DNA of 64,000 nt from [Zimmermannella] bifida NBRC 103089 (lineage in GTDB: Bacteria > Actinomycetota > Actinomycetes > Actinomycetales > Microbacteriaceae), in the NCBI RefSeq assembly GCF_001570925.1, contig NZ_BCSP01000001.1:62001-126000 (forward strand), given 5' to 3'. Made by a program: the position numbers and the translations under genes. Positions 18,485 through 27,010 of the stretch are shown here, piece by piece (positions within the stretch are counted from its first letter, which is position 1; every line of letters begins with the position of its first letter). The notes beneath the pieces were generated by a model. It was not told the origin of the DNA. It searched no databases and saw nothing but the letters and a program-made list of their open reading frames with translations.

Positions 18485-19435
18485 ATGTCCAGCGAAACCA
18501 ACGTCCCACCGGTGTCACGCCCGGCCCCGCCTCACGGGTTACTCTTTGTCGATAAGTCAGGCGGCATGACCAGCCACGACATCGTAGCGAAGGCGCGACG
18601 AGCGCTCGGTACGCGCAAGATCGGCCACGCGGGCACCCTCGACCCAATGGCGAAGGGTCTGGTTGTACTCGGGATTGGCGATGCCACGCGGTTGCTTACC
18701 TACATCGTGGGTGACGACAAGGTGTACGAGGCCGAGGTGTGCCTCGGTCTCGGAACCACCACCGAAGACGCCGAAGGCGAGATCACCGAGACCGCATCCG
18801 ACAGCGCCGTCCGCTCGATTTCCTTCGAGGCGCTGGGTGAGACGCTTCGCAGCCTTACTGGCGACATCATGCAGGTCCCGAGCGCTGTTAGCGCGATTAA
18901 GATCGACGGCGTTCGCAGCTACAAGCGGGTTCGCGACGGCGAAGACGTTAAGTTGCCCGCGCGCCCCGTCACGATTCACGAGCTGGAACTGCTCGGTACT
19001 GACTTCAAGACCGTCGAAACCGGCGCGGTACTCCTGGTGCGCATTCGCGTGCGCTGCTCATCCGGCACCTATATTCGCGCGCTAGGGCGCGATATTGGCG
19101 CGGCGCTGGGCGTTCCCGCGCACCTGACGGCGCTGCGTCGCTTGCGCGTCGGGCCGTACAACGTTGCGGATGCGGTGGCCATCACACAGCCGGATCTCGT
19201 CGAACATATCGTGCCCATCGCCACGGCAGCCACCGCACGCTTTGCGCACTTCACTGCCGATGCCGCGACCGCGGCGGATTTGCGGCACGGCAAGCGCATC
19301 CCCGCACCCACCGGAACGGACACACTCGCACCGCCCATTGCGGCGCTCGACGAGCAGGGTTCGTTGATCGGGCTGCTCGAGATTGTCGGTGGAAAGACGA
19401 AGACCCTGTTGAATATGCCGGAGCGTGCATCGTGA
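18485..19435 (+). CDS. truB: tRNA pseudouridine(55) synthase TruB
   Basis: 316 aa. Makes pseudouridine 55 in the T-loop of tRNAs. The N-terminal KSGGMTSHDIVAKARR and the catalytic motif KIGHAGTLDPMAKGLVVLGIG (Asp at about residue 46) are canonical, as are SAIKIDGVRSYKRVRDGE and CSSGTYIRALGRDIG. The C-terminal 60 residues resemble a degenerate PUA-like domain. The following gene starts within its stop codon (GTGA), so it is the first gene of a truB - membrane protein - membrane protein - ribF operon. Confidence 0.94.
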   Translation: MSSETNVPPVSRPAPPHGLLFVDKSGGMTSHDIVAKARRALGTRKIGHAGTLDPMAKGLVVLGIGDATRLLTYIVGDDKVYEAEVCLGLGTTTEDAEGEITETASDSAVRSISFEALGETLRSLTGDIMQVPSAVSAIKIDGVRSYKRVRDGEDVKLPARPVTIHELELLGTDFKTVETGAVLLVRIRVRCSSGTYIRALGRDIGAALGVPAHLTALRRLRVGPYNVADAVAITQPDLVEHIVPIATAATARFAHFTADAATAADLRHGKRIPAPTGTDTLAPPIAALDEQGSLIGLLEIVGGKTKTLLNMPERAS

Positions 19436-19812
19436 TTTCCTGGTTTACGTGGATTCAAGTCATCATTGCGGTGGCCTCGTGCATTGTGGCGCTAGGGGTC
19501 GGTATTGCGGGGCGAAAGCCCAACGACCTCAGCGTGGGCGGTGTGGCGCTCAGCGGCGTCCTGCTGCTGGTACAGATCGTGTTGGCAATCGTCGGCCCGA
19601 TGATGGGCAACCAGATCGTCGGCGACGGTCTTGAATTCTGGATGTATTGCATCAGCGCGTTCCTGATCGCGGTCGCGGCCGTGCTGTGGTCGCTCATCGA
19701 ACGCGAACGCTGGTCGAACGCGGTGCTGAGCATTGCCGCGTTCTCGATCGCGGTCATGGTGTTTCGCATGCAGCAGGTCTGGGACGGTTCTGCGCCGTTG
19801 ATCGGAGCATAA
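19432..19812 (+). CDS. Small four-helix membrane protein, unknown function
   Basis: 126 aa with a GTG start overlapping the truB stop by 4 bp. Four hydrophobic segments (about residues 7-27, 38-60, 70-88 and 95-111) fill most of it. No catalytic motif is visible. The next gene starts on its TAA (TAATG). Being locked between truB and ribF by overlapping codons supports it as a real expressed gene; its function is not known to me. Confidence 0.72.
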   Translation: MISWFTWIQVIIAVASCIVALGVGIAGRKPNDLSVGGVALSGVLLLVQIVLAIVGPMMGNQIVGDGLEFWMYCISAFLIAVAAVLWSLIERERWSNAVLSIAAFSIAVMVFRMQQVWDGSAPLIGA

Positions 19813-20231
19813 TGCCGGCCTCTCGAATTCTTGTGGCCACCTACGTGATTCTGTTTCTTGGCGCCACCGGCCGAAGCATTGTGCAAATCGTGCGCGATTT
19901 TGAAACGGCGCCGCTGGCGTACTCACTCTCAGCGGCTGCTGCAACGGTGTATCTCCTGGCGGGTATCGCCATTGCATTGGCAAGCCGGGGCGACCTCTGG
20001 CGACGCATCGCTTGGATTGCGCTCGGATTCGAGGGCATTGGCGTGATCACGGTTGGCTCGATGTCGTACCTCGTGCCAGACCTCTTCCCTGCGGATACGG
20101 TCTGGAGCCTATTTGGCCGCGGGTACATCTATATTCCTTTGGTGCTGCCACTCATCGGCGTCTCGTATCTTGAAACCCTGCGCCGCATCCGATTGAGCGA
20201 AAAGAACGAACTCGATGCACATCATCACTGA
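19812..20231 (+). CDS. Second small membrane protein, unknown function
   Basis: 139 aa. ATG 19812 shares its A with the preceding stop codon. Four hydrophobic helices (about residues 6-22, 36-56, 66-84 and 104-122) end in a charged tail RRIRLSEKNELDAHHH. The tail overlaps the ribF start by 17 bp. It has a similar size and topology to the protein before it, so the two may form a pair. No recognised domain. Confidence 0.7.
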   Translation: MPASRILVATYVILFLGATGRSIVQIVRDFETAPLAYSLSAAAATVYLLAGIAIALASRGDLWRRIAWIALGFEGIGVITVGSMSYLVPDLFPADTVWSLFGRGYIYIPLVLPLIGVSYLETLRRIRLSEKNELDAHHH

Positions 20232-21159
20232 CCCCGCGAAGTTCCCCGAGGCATTGCGTCCATCGGCCATCACGATCGGTAAGTTCGATGGCGTGCACGC
20301 TGGCCACATGGCATTGATCAACCGTGTGATCGCGGCGGCGCAGCGCGAGCAGTGTGCGGCCGTGGTGGTCACATTCGACCGTCATCCAATGGAGCTGTTC
20401 GCCCCGGAACGGGCGCCGAAGCCCATCATGTCGCTCGAATACCGGATGCGGCTGCTCGCGCAAACGGGGGTCGATGCGGTCATCGTGTTGCCGTTCACCC
20501 GCGAACTTTCCGAGCTTAGCCCAGAGGGGTTCATCGAACAGTTGCTCTGCGAACAGCTCGGGATGCGGGCGCTCGTTATCGGCGACGACTTCCGTTTCGG
20601 TCACCGCGGCGCCGGCGACGTCAACCTGCTGCGCGAACGTTCAACGGATCTTGGGTTTGCCCTGGACATCGTGTCGGATGTCACCGAGGGTGACGGGGTT
20701 CGCGCATCGTCCTCACTGGTGCGCGCATTACTCGCAGACGGCGAAGTACAGCGTGCCGCGAGGATCCTGCAGCGCAACCACACGGTGCGCGGCACGGTGG
20801 TTCACGGTGCAAAGCGTGGGCGTGAACTCGGTTTCCTGACCGCGAACCTGTCGCCACGTGACCTCGAAGGCTTCATTCCCGCCGACGGTGTCTACGCGGG
20901 ATACTTGCACGTCGATGAACGGATGTATCCTTCCGCGATTTCGATCGGGAACAACCCGACGTTTGACGGCGTCCCGCAGCAGCAGATCGAGGCGTATGTG
21001 CTTGATGAGACGCTCGATCTTTATGGAAAACTCGTGACCGTCGAATTTGTTGATCGGGTGCGCCCGATGGTGAAGTTCGAGTCGCTGGATGCACTCATCG
21101 AGGGGATCCGTAACGATGTTCGGCGGGTGCGCGAACTGCTTGAACTCACGCAGCCCTAA
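20215..21159 (+). CDS. ribF: Bifunctional riboflavin kinase / FAD synthetase
   Basis: 314 aa. The N-terminal nucleotidyltransferase domain (1-165) has ITIGKFDGVHAGH, VVTFDRHP and the SSSLVR motif; the C-terminal riboflavin kinase domain (180-310) has GRELGFLTANL and GVYAGYL plus NNPTF. Together they convert riboflavin to FMN and FAD in the cytosol. It overlaps the preceding membrane protein gene and ends the operon. The classic partner truB lies two genes upstream, as in many bacteria. Confidence 0.94.
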   Translation: MHIITDPAKFPEALRPSAITIGKFDGVHAGHMALINRVIAAAQREQCAAVVVTFDRHPMELFAPERAPKPIMSLEYRMRLLAQTGVDAVIVLPFTRELSELSPEGFIEQLLCEQLGMRALVIGDDFRFGHRGAGDVNLLRERSTDLGFALDIVSDVTEGDGVRASSSLVRALLADGEVQRAARILQRNHTVRGTVVHGAKRGRELGFLTANLSPRDLEGFIPADGVYAGYLHVDERMYPSAISIGNNPTFDGVPQQQIEAYVLDETLDLYGKLVTVEFVDRVRPMVKFESLDALIEGIRNDVRRVRELLELTQP

Positions 21160-21239
21160 CGAGCCGCGGCCGTCACAGCAACGATCGGTTGGTGCCGACG
21201 CTGGCCGGGCTAACGCGCTGAACTACCGTGCTGAACTAT

Positions 21240-21258
21240 CCCGCTGCGGACTAGCGGG
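21240..21258. terminator. Hairpin between convergent ribF and MDMPI-like gene
   Basis: CCCGCT (21240-21245) and AGCGGG (21253-21258) form a short stem followed by TCTTGCTGT. It is placed between the two convergent stop codons (21159 and 21268). Confidence 0.45.
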
Positions 21259-21267
21259 TCTTGCTGT

Positions 21268-21948
21268 CTAGCGGTCTTCGTACTCGCTGAGTGCGGCTTC
21301 GAGCGCCGTGCGGTCGATGCGGCCAAACAAGAACATGATGATGCTGCCAGCGGTGGCGTCAATGGGGGAGCCACGGCCAATCTGCCAGCGGGCATCGACC
21401 GCTCGCAGGGTATGACGACGCGCCACGCGGTTCTTGCCGAGTGGAATCGGTAGCCGCACTTGGGCGAGGGCAACCGCACCGGTTGAACGCGGGCTCAAGC
21501 GCAGACGGAGGCCGAGCGCTTCGGTGATGTCGTAAGCGTGAACGATGGCTTCGGTGAGCTCAATGAGACCGGTACGGCCGTCGCCAGCGAGCTTGCCGGC
21601 TGCAATCGCTCGCAATTGCGCGACGAGTTCGTGCGGTTCAGCCTCGGCGACATCACGAGCTACGGCCGCGAATGTTCGCTTCGGCGAACCCGAGATGACG
21701 CCAACACGAGCCACGGTAGTCGTGCGATTTCCGAGGCGCCAAATCAAGTGGCCTACGACATCTCGTACGCGCCAGTCATCGCACATACTCGGCGCATTCC
21801 ATTGCGCGTCGCTGCAGGCATCAAGCAAATCTGCGAGCCGATCGAGCGTTGTCGCAATGTGTGCACTCCAGTCACCGGACACACGCTTGGCTGGACGCGA
21901 GAAAATGACCCCGGCAGTGGGGCGTACCGATTCGCGTTCATTGGCCAT
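21268..21948 (-). CDS. Maleylpyruvate isomerase family mycothiol-dependent enzyme (DinB/MDMPI fold)
   Basis: 226 aa. The first 150 residues match the DinB-like four-helix MDMPI domain. The metal-binding His of DVVGHLIWRL (about residue 67) and the ExxxH of LTEAIVHAYDITEALG (about residue 138) supply the zinc site. A smaller C-terminal domain follows. Family members use mycothiol as cofactor for thiol transfer or isomerisation; the substrate here cannot be told. It suggests a mycothiol-making host, which fits Actinobacteria. Transcribed against ribF. Confidence 0.82.
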   Translation of the reverse strand: MANERESVRPTAGVIFSRPAKRVSGDWSAHIATTLDRLADLLDACSDAQWNAPSMCDDWRVRDVVGHLIWRLGNRTTTVARVGVISGSPKRTFAAVARDVAEAEPHELVAQLRAIAAGKLAGDGRTGLIELTEAIVHAYDITEALGLRLRLSPRSTGAVALAQVRLPIPLGKNRVARRHTLRAVDARWQIGRGSPIDATAGSIIMFLFGRIDRTALEAALSEYEDR

Positions 21949-22321
21949 ACCGATAGTTATACCCTTTCCTGGCTGGAGCTTCGGTCAAGTTCCGTAGCTC
22001 GAGGACCGTTCTCTAGACTGAATTCACCGGCGCAAATCGGCGCGAGGCACCGCATCCATTGCGAAATACCAGCAGGGCTCGGTCGTTCATCCGCAACGAC
22101 GTTAAGTATTGCTAAGATGCAAGCGGTACCGCAGGCCGCACTGTTCTGACTCGCTAGGCCGCTACCGAACTGCAACGCTCGACTTGTACTCCGGATGCTG
22201 TGCAATCGCTTCGCTGATTGTGCCGTTTCGGGTTCCGATACATGCGGGGGAGCCGGATGTGGCTTCACGGGGATACGAGCAAATTGCGGAGCAACTGCTT
22301 GTTACTGCTTGAAGGAGGCGC
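21949..22321. other. Intergenic region upstream of the SNF2 helicase
   Basis: The 373 bp between divergent genes hold no convincing coding frame. On the minus strand TATAAC (21956-21961) is placed as a -10 for the MDMPI-like gene. On the plus strand AAGGAGG just before ATG 22322 is the Shine-Dalgarno of the helicase. A CGCATCC word occurs at 22051-22057. No other structure is evident. Confidence 0.6.
21956..21961 (-). promoter_or_regulatory. -10-like box TATAAC for the MDMPI-like gene
   Basis: Read on the minus strand, TATAAC ends 7 nt before the ATG, with no Shine-Dalgarno; a TTGACC lies 21 bp further upstream, which is too far for a good -35. Confidence 0.4.
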
Positions 22322-24472
22322 ATGTCGCCCAAATCGCGTCAACGGAGTGCCGGAAACGGCAATCGACGTCGTCGAGGAAACCTCGACAACACCGGAGTGA
22401 TCCCGCAACTGGCGAAGGCCGCGCGCGAGGTTGAATCGGCGGCCATGCGTGGGCGAATCTCGCCGGCCATGCGCACCAAGTTCCAGGTGGTCGCACTTCT
22501 GATGCGTGAGGAACGTGCACGACTCAAGACCGCCGACGACGTTTCGGCAGGCGAACGCAATGAGGCGATGAAGCGACTGGACGGTCTGGCTGCCATCTTG
22601 GCAAAGACCGCAGCTCGTGACACTACGTTGATTCAGCTGCTGGATGCAGAAGCACCGACCACGCCACAGGCCCGCGAACTGCGCAAAAAGATGCTGTTCG
22701 CCGGTGGTGTCGAGATGGTTGTTGGAGAAGAACCAGAGCAGGTAGAGCCGACGCAGGCAGTGCTGCCTGAAAAGATTCGTGAACGTCAGGTCATGCCAAC
22801 GTCCGTGAAATCGCGTGTTCGTGCGAATCCGTTCCTGTCGCCAAACCTCGCTGGCATTCGCCCGAATGAACCGCACTATTCGCGACTGCAAAACTGGGAG
22901 ATTCTCGGCCCACTACTCAAAGCGTTTGCCACCGGTGCTGGCGGCGGCGCAGCGTGTATGACACTTCCGGACGTGCCTCGATTCGATCGAGTCACTCCGG
23001 CAAACCTTGACCTCATGCCACACCAGGCGCAGTTGGTCGAAGCGATCCGTGCTGGCCAGCGATCCATTTTGCTTGCCGACGAGCCCGGCTTGGGGAAGAC
23101 CGCACAATCACTATTGGCGGCATCGGTCGCAAACGCGTATCCATTGCTGTGCGTGGTGCCGAACGTGGTGAAGACCAACTGGCAGCAAGAAGTGCAGCGG
23201 TGGACGCCAGGGCGTCGCGCCACGGTCATCACCGGCGACGGTGAAGACATTGATGCCTTCAGCGACGTCTTCATCGTCAACTACGAGATCCTCGACCGAC
23301 ACATTGGTTGGCTACAGCGCCTCGGCCTGCGGGGCATGGTTGTCGATGAGGCGCACTTCATCAAGAACACTTCGTCGCAGCGTTCACAGCTCGTATTGCG
23401 CTTGGCGGAGCTTGTTCGCAGCCGTATCCCCGGCGACCACCCGCTGATGATGGCCTTGACCGGTACACCACTCATCAACGATGTCGAGGACTTCAAGGCC
23501 ATCTGGCAGTTCCTCGGCTGGATCGATGCGGATGACAAGCCGACCGAAATCCTGCTTGACGCCCTCGACGAAACTGGACTGGTCCCATCCGACCCCGGTT
23601 TCGCTGCGGCCGCACGTCGCGCGGTCATCGAGCTCGGCATCGTTCGCCGCCGCAAGATCGATGTGGCGAAGTCACTGCCATCGAAGCGTGTCATCGACAT
23701 GCCGGTGGAGATCGACGGCGACGAAGCCATTTCGATTCGTGAGGCAGAACAGCTGCTGGTGGCGCGACTCCTGAAGCGCTACGGACACATGCTGAACGCT
23801 GCTGGGCTGCCTGCGAATACTGTTGACGAGAACCGCTTGCGGATGCTTGCGCGCCAGGAAGTCGAGGAATCTAAAGCCTCGAGCGCCGGCGATTCAATCT
23901 TCGCGATGCTCCACCGCATTGGTCTCGCCAAGGCGCAGCTGGCTGCCGAATACACCGCACAACTGGCGCACTCGGCGGGCAAGGTGGTGTTCTTCGCGAA
24001 GCACATCGAGGTGATGGACCGTGCCGAGAACACCTTTGCCGAAGAGGGCTTGCGCACCGTCAGCATCCGTGGCGATCAATCGCCGGCAGCGCGTGAACGC
24101 GCCATTACGCAGTTCCAGACCGATCCGGACACGCAGATCATCGTCTGCTCGCTGATGGCGGCCGGTGTCGGCTTGAACCTCCAGGTGGCCAGTGACGTCG
24201 TGCTCTCCGAGCTCAGCTGGACTGCAGCCGAGCAGATGCAGGCCATCGACCGCGTGCACCGTATCGGCCAGGAAGCACCCGTCACGGCGTGGCGAATCCT
24301 CGCTGCTCAGACCGTGGACGCGCACGTGGCAGAACTCATTGACGCAAAGCAGGGCCTGTCGGCCCGCGCGCTCGATGGTTCCGACACCGAAGCAACCGCA
24401 AGTGAAGACATCCAGGTTGAGGCAATTGTCCGGATGCTTCTGCTCGCTTTACAGGGGAAGTCCCTACGCTAG
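22322..24472 (+). CDS. SNF2-family DEAD/DEAH helicase (SMARCAL1-like)
   Basis: 716 aa. Residues 1-225 are a basic, poorly conserved N-terminus. The two RecA lobes follow: motif I DEPGLGKTAQS (about residue 258), DEAH in VVDEAHFIKN, motif III LTGTPLIN, then the helicase-C lobe ending in motif VI QAIDRVHRIGQ (about 645). This order and the short lobe spacing resemble SMARCAL1/HARP annealing helicases, which remodel DNA forks. There is no nuclease or SWIM zinc domain attached, and no restriction or defence partner beside it. AAGGAGG supports the start. The role in this host is unknown. Confidence 0.88.
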   Translation: MSPKSRQRSAGNGNRRRRGNLDNTGVIPQLAKAAREVESAAMRGRISPAMRTKFQVVALLMREERARLKTADDVSAGERNEAMKRLDGLAAILAKTAARDTTLIQLLDAEAPTTPQARELRKKMLFAGGVEMVVGEEPEQVEPTQAVLPEKIRERQVMPTSVKSRVRANPFLSPNLAGIRPNEPHYSRLQNWEILGPLLKAFATGAGGGAACMTLPDVPRFDRVTPANLDLMPHQAQLVEAIRAGQRSILLADEPGLGKTAQSLLAASVANAYPLLCVVPNVVKTNWQQEVQRWTPGRRATVITGDGEDIDAFSDVFIVNYEILDRHIGWLQRLGLRGMVVDEAHFIKNTSSQRSQLVLRLAELVRSRIPGDHPLMMALTGTPLINDVEDFKAIWQFLGWIDADDKPTEILLDALDETGLVPSDPGFAAAARRAVIELGIVRRRKIDVAKSLPSKRVIDMPVEIDGDEAISIREAEQLLVARLLKRYGHMLNAAGLPANTVDENRLRMLARQEVEESKASSAGDSIFAMLHRIGLAKAQLAAEYTAQLAHSAGKVVFFAKHIEVMDRAENTFAEEGLRTVSIRGDQSPAARERAITQFQTDPDTQIIVCSLMAAGVGLNLQVASDVVLSELSWTAAEQMQAIDRVHRIGQEAPVTAWRILAAQTVDAHVAELIDAKQGLSARALDGSDTEATASEDIQVEAIVRMLLLALQGKSLR

Positions 24473-24563
24473 GTACAAGCTAGCTGCTGCGTTCGTAAAT
24501 GAATGACGTTCGCCGTATGCTGGGAAGGCCGGCATAGCTGCCGCAAAGTCAACGAAGGTGAGA

Positions 24564-26075
24564 ATGACAGTGACTACTGAGAAATTCCGCATTGAGCGCG
24601 ATTCGATCGGCGAGATGCAGATTCCTGCTGACGCATACTGGGGCGTCAACACGGCCCGTGCGGTTGAAAACTTCGACATCGCTCGTCGCCAGATCAGCGT
24701 CTACCCCGACTTCATCGTCGGTTTCGCACAGGTCAAGCAGGCTGCTGCTCGTGCAAACAAGGAAATCGGCGTCCTGGACGCAGAGCGTGCCGACCTGATC
24801 GACCGCGCCTGCCAGGACATCATCAACGGTGAGCTGCACGACCAGTTCGTCGTGGGTGTCATCCAGGGTGGTGCCGGTACCAGCTCGAACATGAACGTTA
24901 ACGAGGTTGTGGCCAACCGTGCGCTGGAACTTGCCGGCCGCGAACTCGGTGATTACGAATACATCTCGCCTAACGACCACGTCAATGCTTCGCAGTCGAC
25001 CAACGACGCGTACCCGACTGCCGTCAAGCTCGGCCTCGTTCACTCGACGCAGAACCTGCTCGCTGAGTACGAGCTGCTGCAAGACTCGATCATGAAGAAG
25101 GCGTTCGAATTCAAGGACATCCTCAAGGTCGGCCGTACGCAGCTGCAGGACGCCGTACCAATGACCATCGGTCAAGAATTCCACGGCTGGGCAACCACCA
25201 TCGGTGAAGACATCGACCGCATTCGCGACGTTCTGCCTATGGTTCTCGAGATCAACCTTGGTGCAACCGCTATCGGTACCCGCATCAACGCACCAGAGGC
25301 GTACCCCGAGGCTGTGCTTCGCCACCTGCGCGAAATCACCGGCTACGAGCACCTCTCAACCGCGAGCGACCTCATCGAGGCCACCAGCGACACCGGTTCG
25401 TTCATGTCGCTCTCGCACGTCACCAAGCGTGGCGCCATGAAGCTTTCGAAGGTCTGCAACGACCTGCGTCTGCTCTCGTCGGGCCCACAGGCCGGTATCG
25501 GCGAAATCAACCTGCCTGCACGCCAGGCCGGCTCGTCGATCATGCCGGGTAAGGTCAACCCAGTTATTCCTGAGGCCGTTAACCAGGTTGCCTTCGTAGT
25601 TGCCGGCTCGGACGTTACTGTTTCGTTCGCATCCGAAGCTGGCCAGATGCAGCTCAACGCCTTCGAGCCGGTCATGATGCACGTACTCATGCAGAACTCG
25701 ACCTGGCTGCGCCGCGCCATGCGCACGCTCCGCGTCAACTGCATCGACGGCATCACCGCGAACAAGGAGTTCTCGGAAGCTCAGGTTGCTGCTTCGGTTG
25801 GTGTTTCGACCGCGCTCAACCCTCACATCGGTTACGCTGCCGCTTCGCGCATCGCGAAGACCGCGCTCAAGACCGGCCAGAAGGTTGCCGACATGGTCGT
25901 CGCCGAGGGTCTGCTCGAAGCCGACCGCGTCAAGGAACTCCTGCAGCCAGAAGCGCTTGCCGGCAAGTTCCCGGAGAGCTCGGAGATCGGTAACCTCACC
26001 GCCGAAGAGATCGCGGAACTCGAGCGCAAGATTGACTCGCTCGACCCGAAGGAACTCGGTTCGCCGATCGCCTAA
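24564..26075 (+). CDS. aspA: Aspartate ammonia-lyase
   Basis: 503 aa from ATG 24564; the GTG two codons upstream is ignored because GAAGGTGAG fits the ATG. Converts aspartate to fumarate and ammonia. AspA rather than fumarase is chosen from FRIERDSIGEMQIPADAYWGVNTARA, GRTQLQDAVPMTIGQEFHGW and the signature loop GSSIMPGKVNPVIPEAVNQ (about residue 325), where fumarases read VNPTQ. Slightly longer than the usual 470 aa because of a C-terminal tail. Followed by three strong inverted repeats. Confidence 0.93.
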   Translation: MTVTTEKFRIERDSIGEMQIPADAYWGVNTARAVENFDIARRQISVYPDFIVGFAQVKQAAARANKEIGVLDAERADLIDRACQDIINGELHDQFVVGVIQGGAGTSSNMNVNEVVANRALELAGRELGDYEYISPNDHVNASQSTNDAYPTAVKLGLVHSTQNLLAEYELLQDSIMKKAFEFKDILKVGRTQLQDAVPMTIGQEFHGWATTIGEDIDRIRDVLPMVLEINLGATAIGTRINAPEAYPEAVLRHLREITGYEHLSTASDLIEATSDTGSFMSLSHVTKRGAMKLSKVCNDLRLLSSGPQAGIGEINLPARQAGSSIMPGKVNPVIPEAVNQVAFVVAGSDVTVSFASEAGQMQLNAFEPVMMHVLMQNSTWLRRAMRTLRVNCIDGITANKEFSEAQVAASVGVSTALNPHIGYAAASRIAKTALKTGQKVADMVVAEGLLEADRVKELLQPEALAGKFPESSEIGNLTAEEIAELERKIDSLDPKELGSPIA

Positions 26076-26109
26076 GCGAGGTACCGCATCCGGTATCACA
26101 CCGGACGCC

Positions 26110-26155
26110 CAGTAATTGAGCGGAAGATCGTCCTAGGTCTTCCGCTCACTTACTG
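26110..26155. terminator. aspA terminator hairpin 1
   Basis: An 11-bp perfect stem (TGAGCGGAAGA with TCTTCCGCTCA) extended by CAGTAA/TTACTG beyond one mismatch, with a 10-nt loop. It lies 35 bp after the aspA stop. Confidence 0.7.
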
Positions 26156-26168
26156 CCACAGCGATAGA

Positions 26169-26203
26169 AATGGCGCGAGACAAATTGTTTGTCTCGCGCC
26201 ATT
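26169..26203. terminator. aspA terminator hairpin 2
   Basis: A 16-bp perfect stem, AATGGCGCGAGACAAA (26169-26184) with its complement (26188-26203), and a 3-nt loop, followed by CGTCTGTTT. It is the strongest inverted repeat in the window. Confidence 0.75.
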
Positions 26204-26293
26204 CGTCTGTTTCCGCAGGCTTGTATACCCAGTGTTTGGCCGATCGCACCCACCGCATCACGCCACCATGAGTCCTATCGGTTTTGGGGTCAA

Positions 26294-26327
26294 AATGTGC
26301 CCGTATCGGGCGTGATTAGGGCACATT
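26294..26327. repeat. Third inverted repeat downstream of aspA
   Basis: AATGTGCCC (26294-26302) and GGGCACATT (26319-26327) are perfect 9-bp arms around a 16-nt loop; a shorter CCCG/CGGG pairing competes with it. It could terminate the minus-strand YtxH-like gene. Confidence 0.5.
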
Positions 26328-26418
26328 CTCGCTATGTTTCGGATGTGGTTGCTGCAGCCGTGACTGTGGCTGCGATGTCCGTCGCCGCGACCTCGGCGCT
26401 TCGTGAACCGGGAGTGCG

Positions 26419-26967
26419 TTACTCGTTCAAGTTTCGGCGGTCAGCATGTGCTTCATCGAGCATCGAATCACTCGGCGACTCTTCGAGCTCCGCCAAGAGC
26501 GCTGCACGCTTTGCTGCGGCGCTCAGCACGTCGTGGGCCTGCCGTTCGCGGGCTCGCTCGGTCGACTCGCTTAGTTGTGTCGTGAGCTGGTCCTTGAGTG
26601 ACTCGGCCGTGTGAGCGATCTTGTTCGGCAACTGGCGTGAGCCTGCAGTGACGCTCTCGCTCAGGTGCTTCAGCTGCTCGGATGCATCCTTTACCGATGC
26701 GTTGACGCGCTCGGTCAGCGGTGCCGTCGCGGCATCGAGACGTTCGGCCGCATCGGCGAGGTAGGACGGTGCTTGGCGGGAGAAGCGAGCTGCCGCATCC
26801 GATACCTGGTCAACACCCGCCTGTGCGTATCCCAGTGCTCGCTGGGCGGTCGGCGAGTTCGCGGCCTTCACCGACACACGCTTGATCTGCTCGTAGCGAT
26901 TGCGCCCGGCGCGGGCACCAAGTACGTATCCGGCGGAAAGTCCAAGACAAAATAAGACGCGCTTCAT
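26419..26967 (-). CDS. YtxH-like single-pass protein with coiled-coil domain
   Basis: 182 aa. Starts MKRVLFCLGLSAGYVLGARAGRNRYEQIKR, the glycine-zipper-like membrane anchor and RxRY motif of a conserved actinobacterial YtxH-type family. The rest is Ala/Ser/Glu-rich helix likely to form coiled coil (about residues 40-165). A longer upstream frame on this strand overlaps the divergent PrsW gene and is not used. The function of the family is not established; it is divergent from prsW with 43 bp between. Confidence 0.72.
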   Translation of the reverse strand: MKRVLFCLGLSAGYVLGARAGRNRYEQIKRVSVKAANSPTAQRALGYAQAGVDQVSDAAARFSRQAPSYLADAAERLDAATAPLTERVNASVKDASEQLKHLSESVTAGSRQLPNKIAHTAESLKDQLTTQLSESTERARERQAHDVLSAAAKRAALLAELEESPSDSMLDEAHADRRNLNE

Positions 26968-26997
26968 GCGCACCAATTTAACGCCACAAACACCAAT

Positions 26998-27003
26998 TAC
27001 CCT
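26998..27003 (+). promoter_or_regulatory. -10-like box TACCCT for the PrsW-family gene
   Basis: TACCCT ends 7 nt before ATG 27011; with no Shine-Dalgarno this suggests a leaderless mRNA and supports that start. Confidence 0.4.
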
Positions 27004-27010
27004 GGGCAAG

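Larger units (their letters stand above)
26076..26418. other. Intergenic region with three inverted repeats
   Basis: The 343 bp between the convergent aspA and YtxH-like genes hold three strong inverted repeats (26110-26155, 26169-26203, 26294-26327) and a CGCATCC word at 26085-26091. I see no coding frame with conserved features. Confidence 0.6.

Noticed and set aside
21218-21240. Direct repeat GCTGAACTA in the ribF downstream gap
   Set aside because: Two 9-bp copies 14 bp apart in a short gap with no other feature; too little to support a function.
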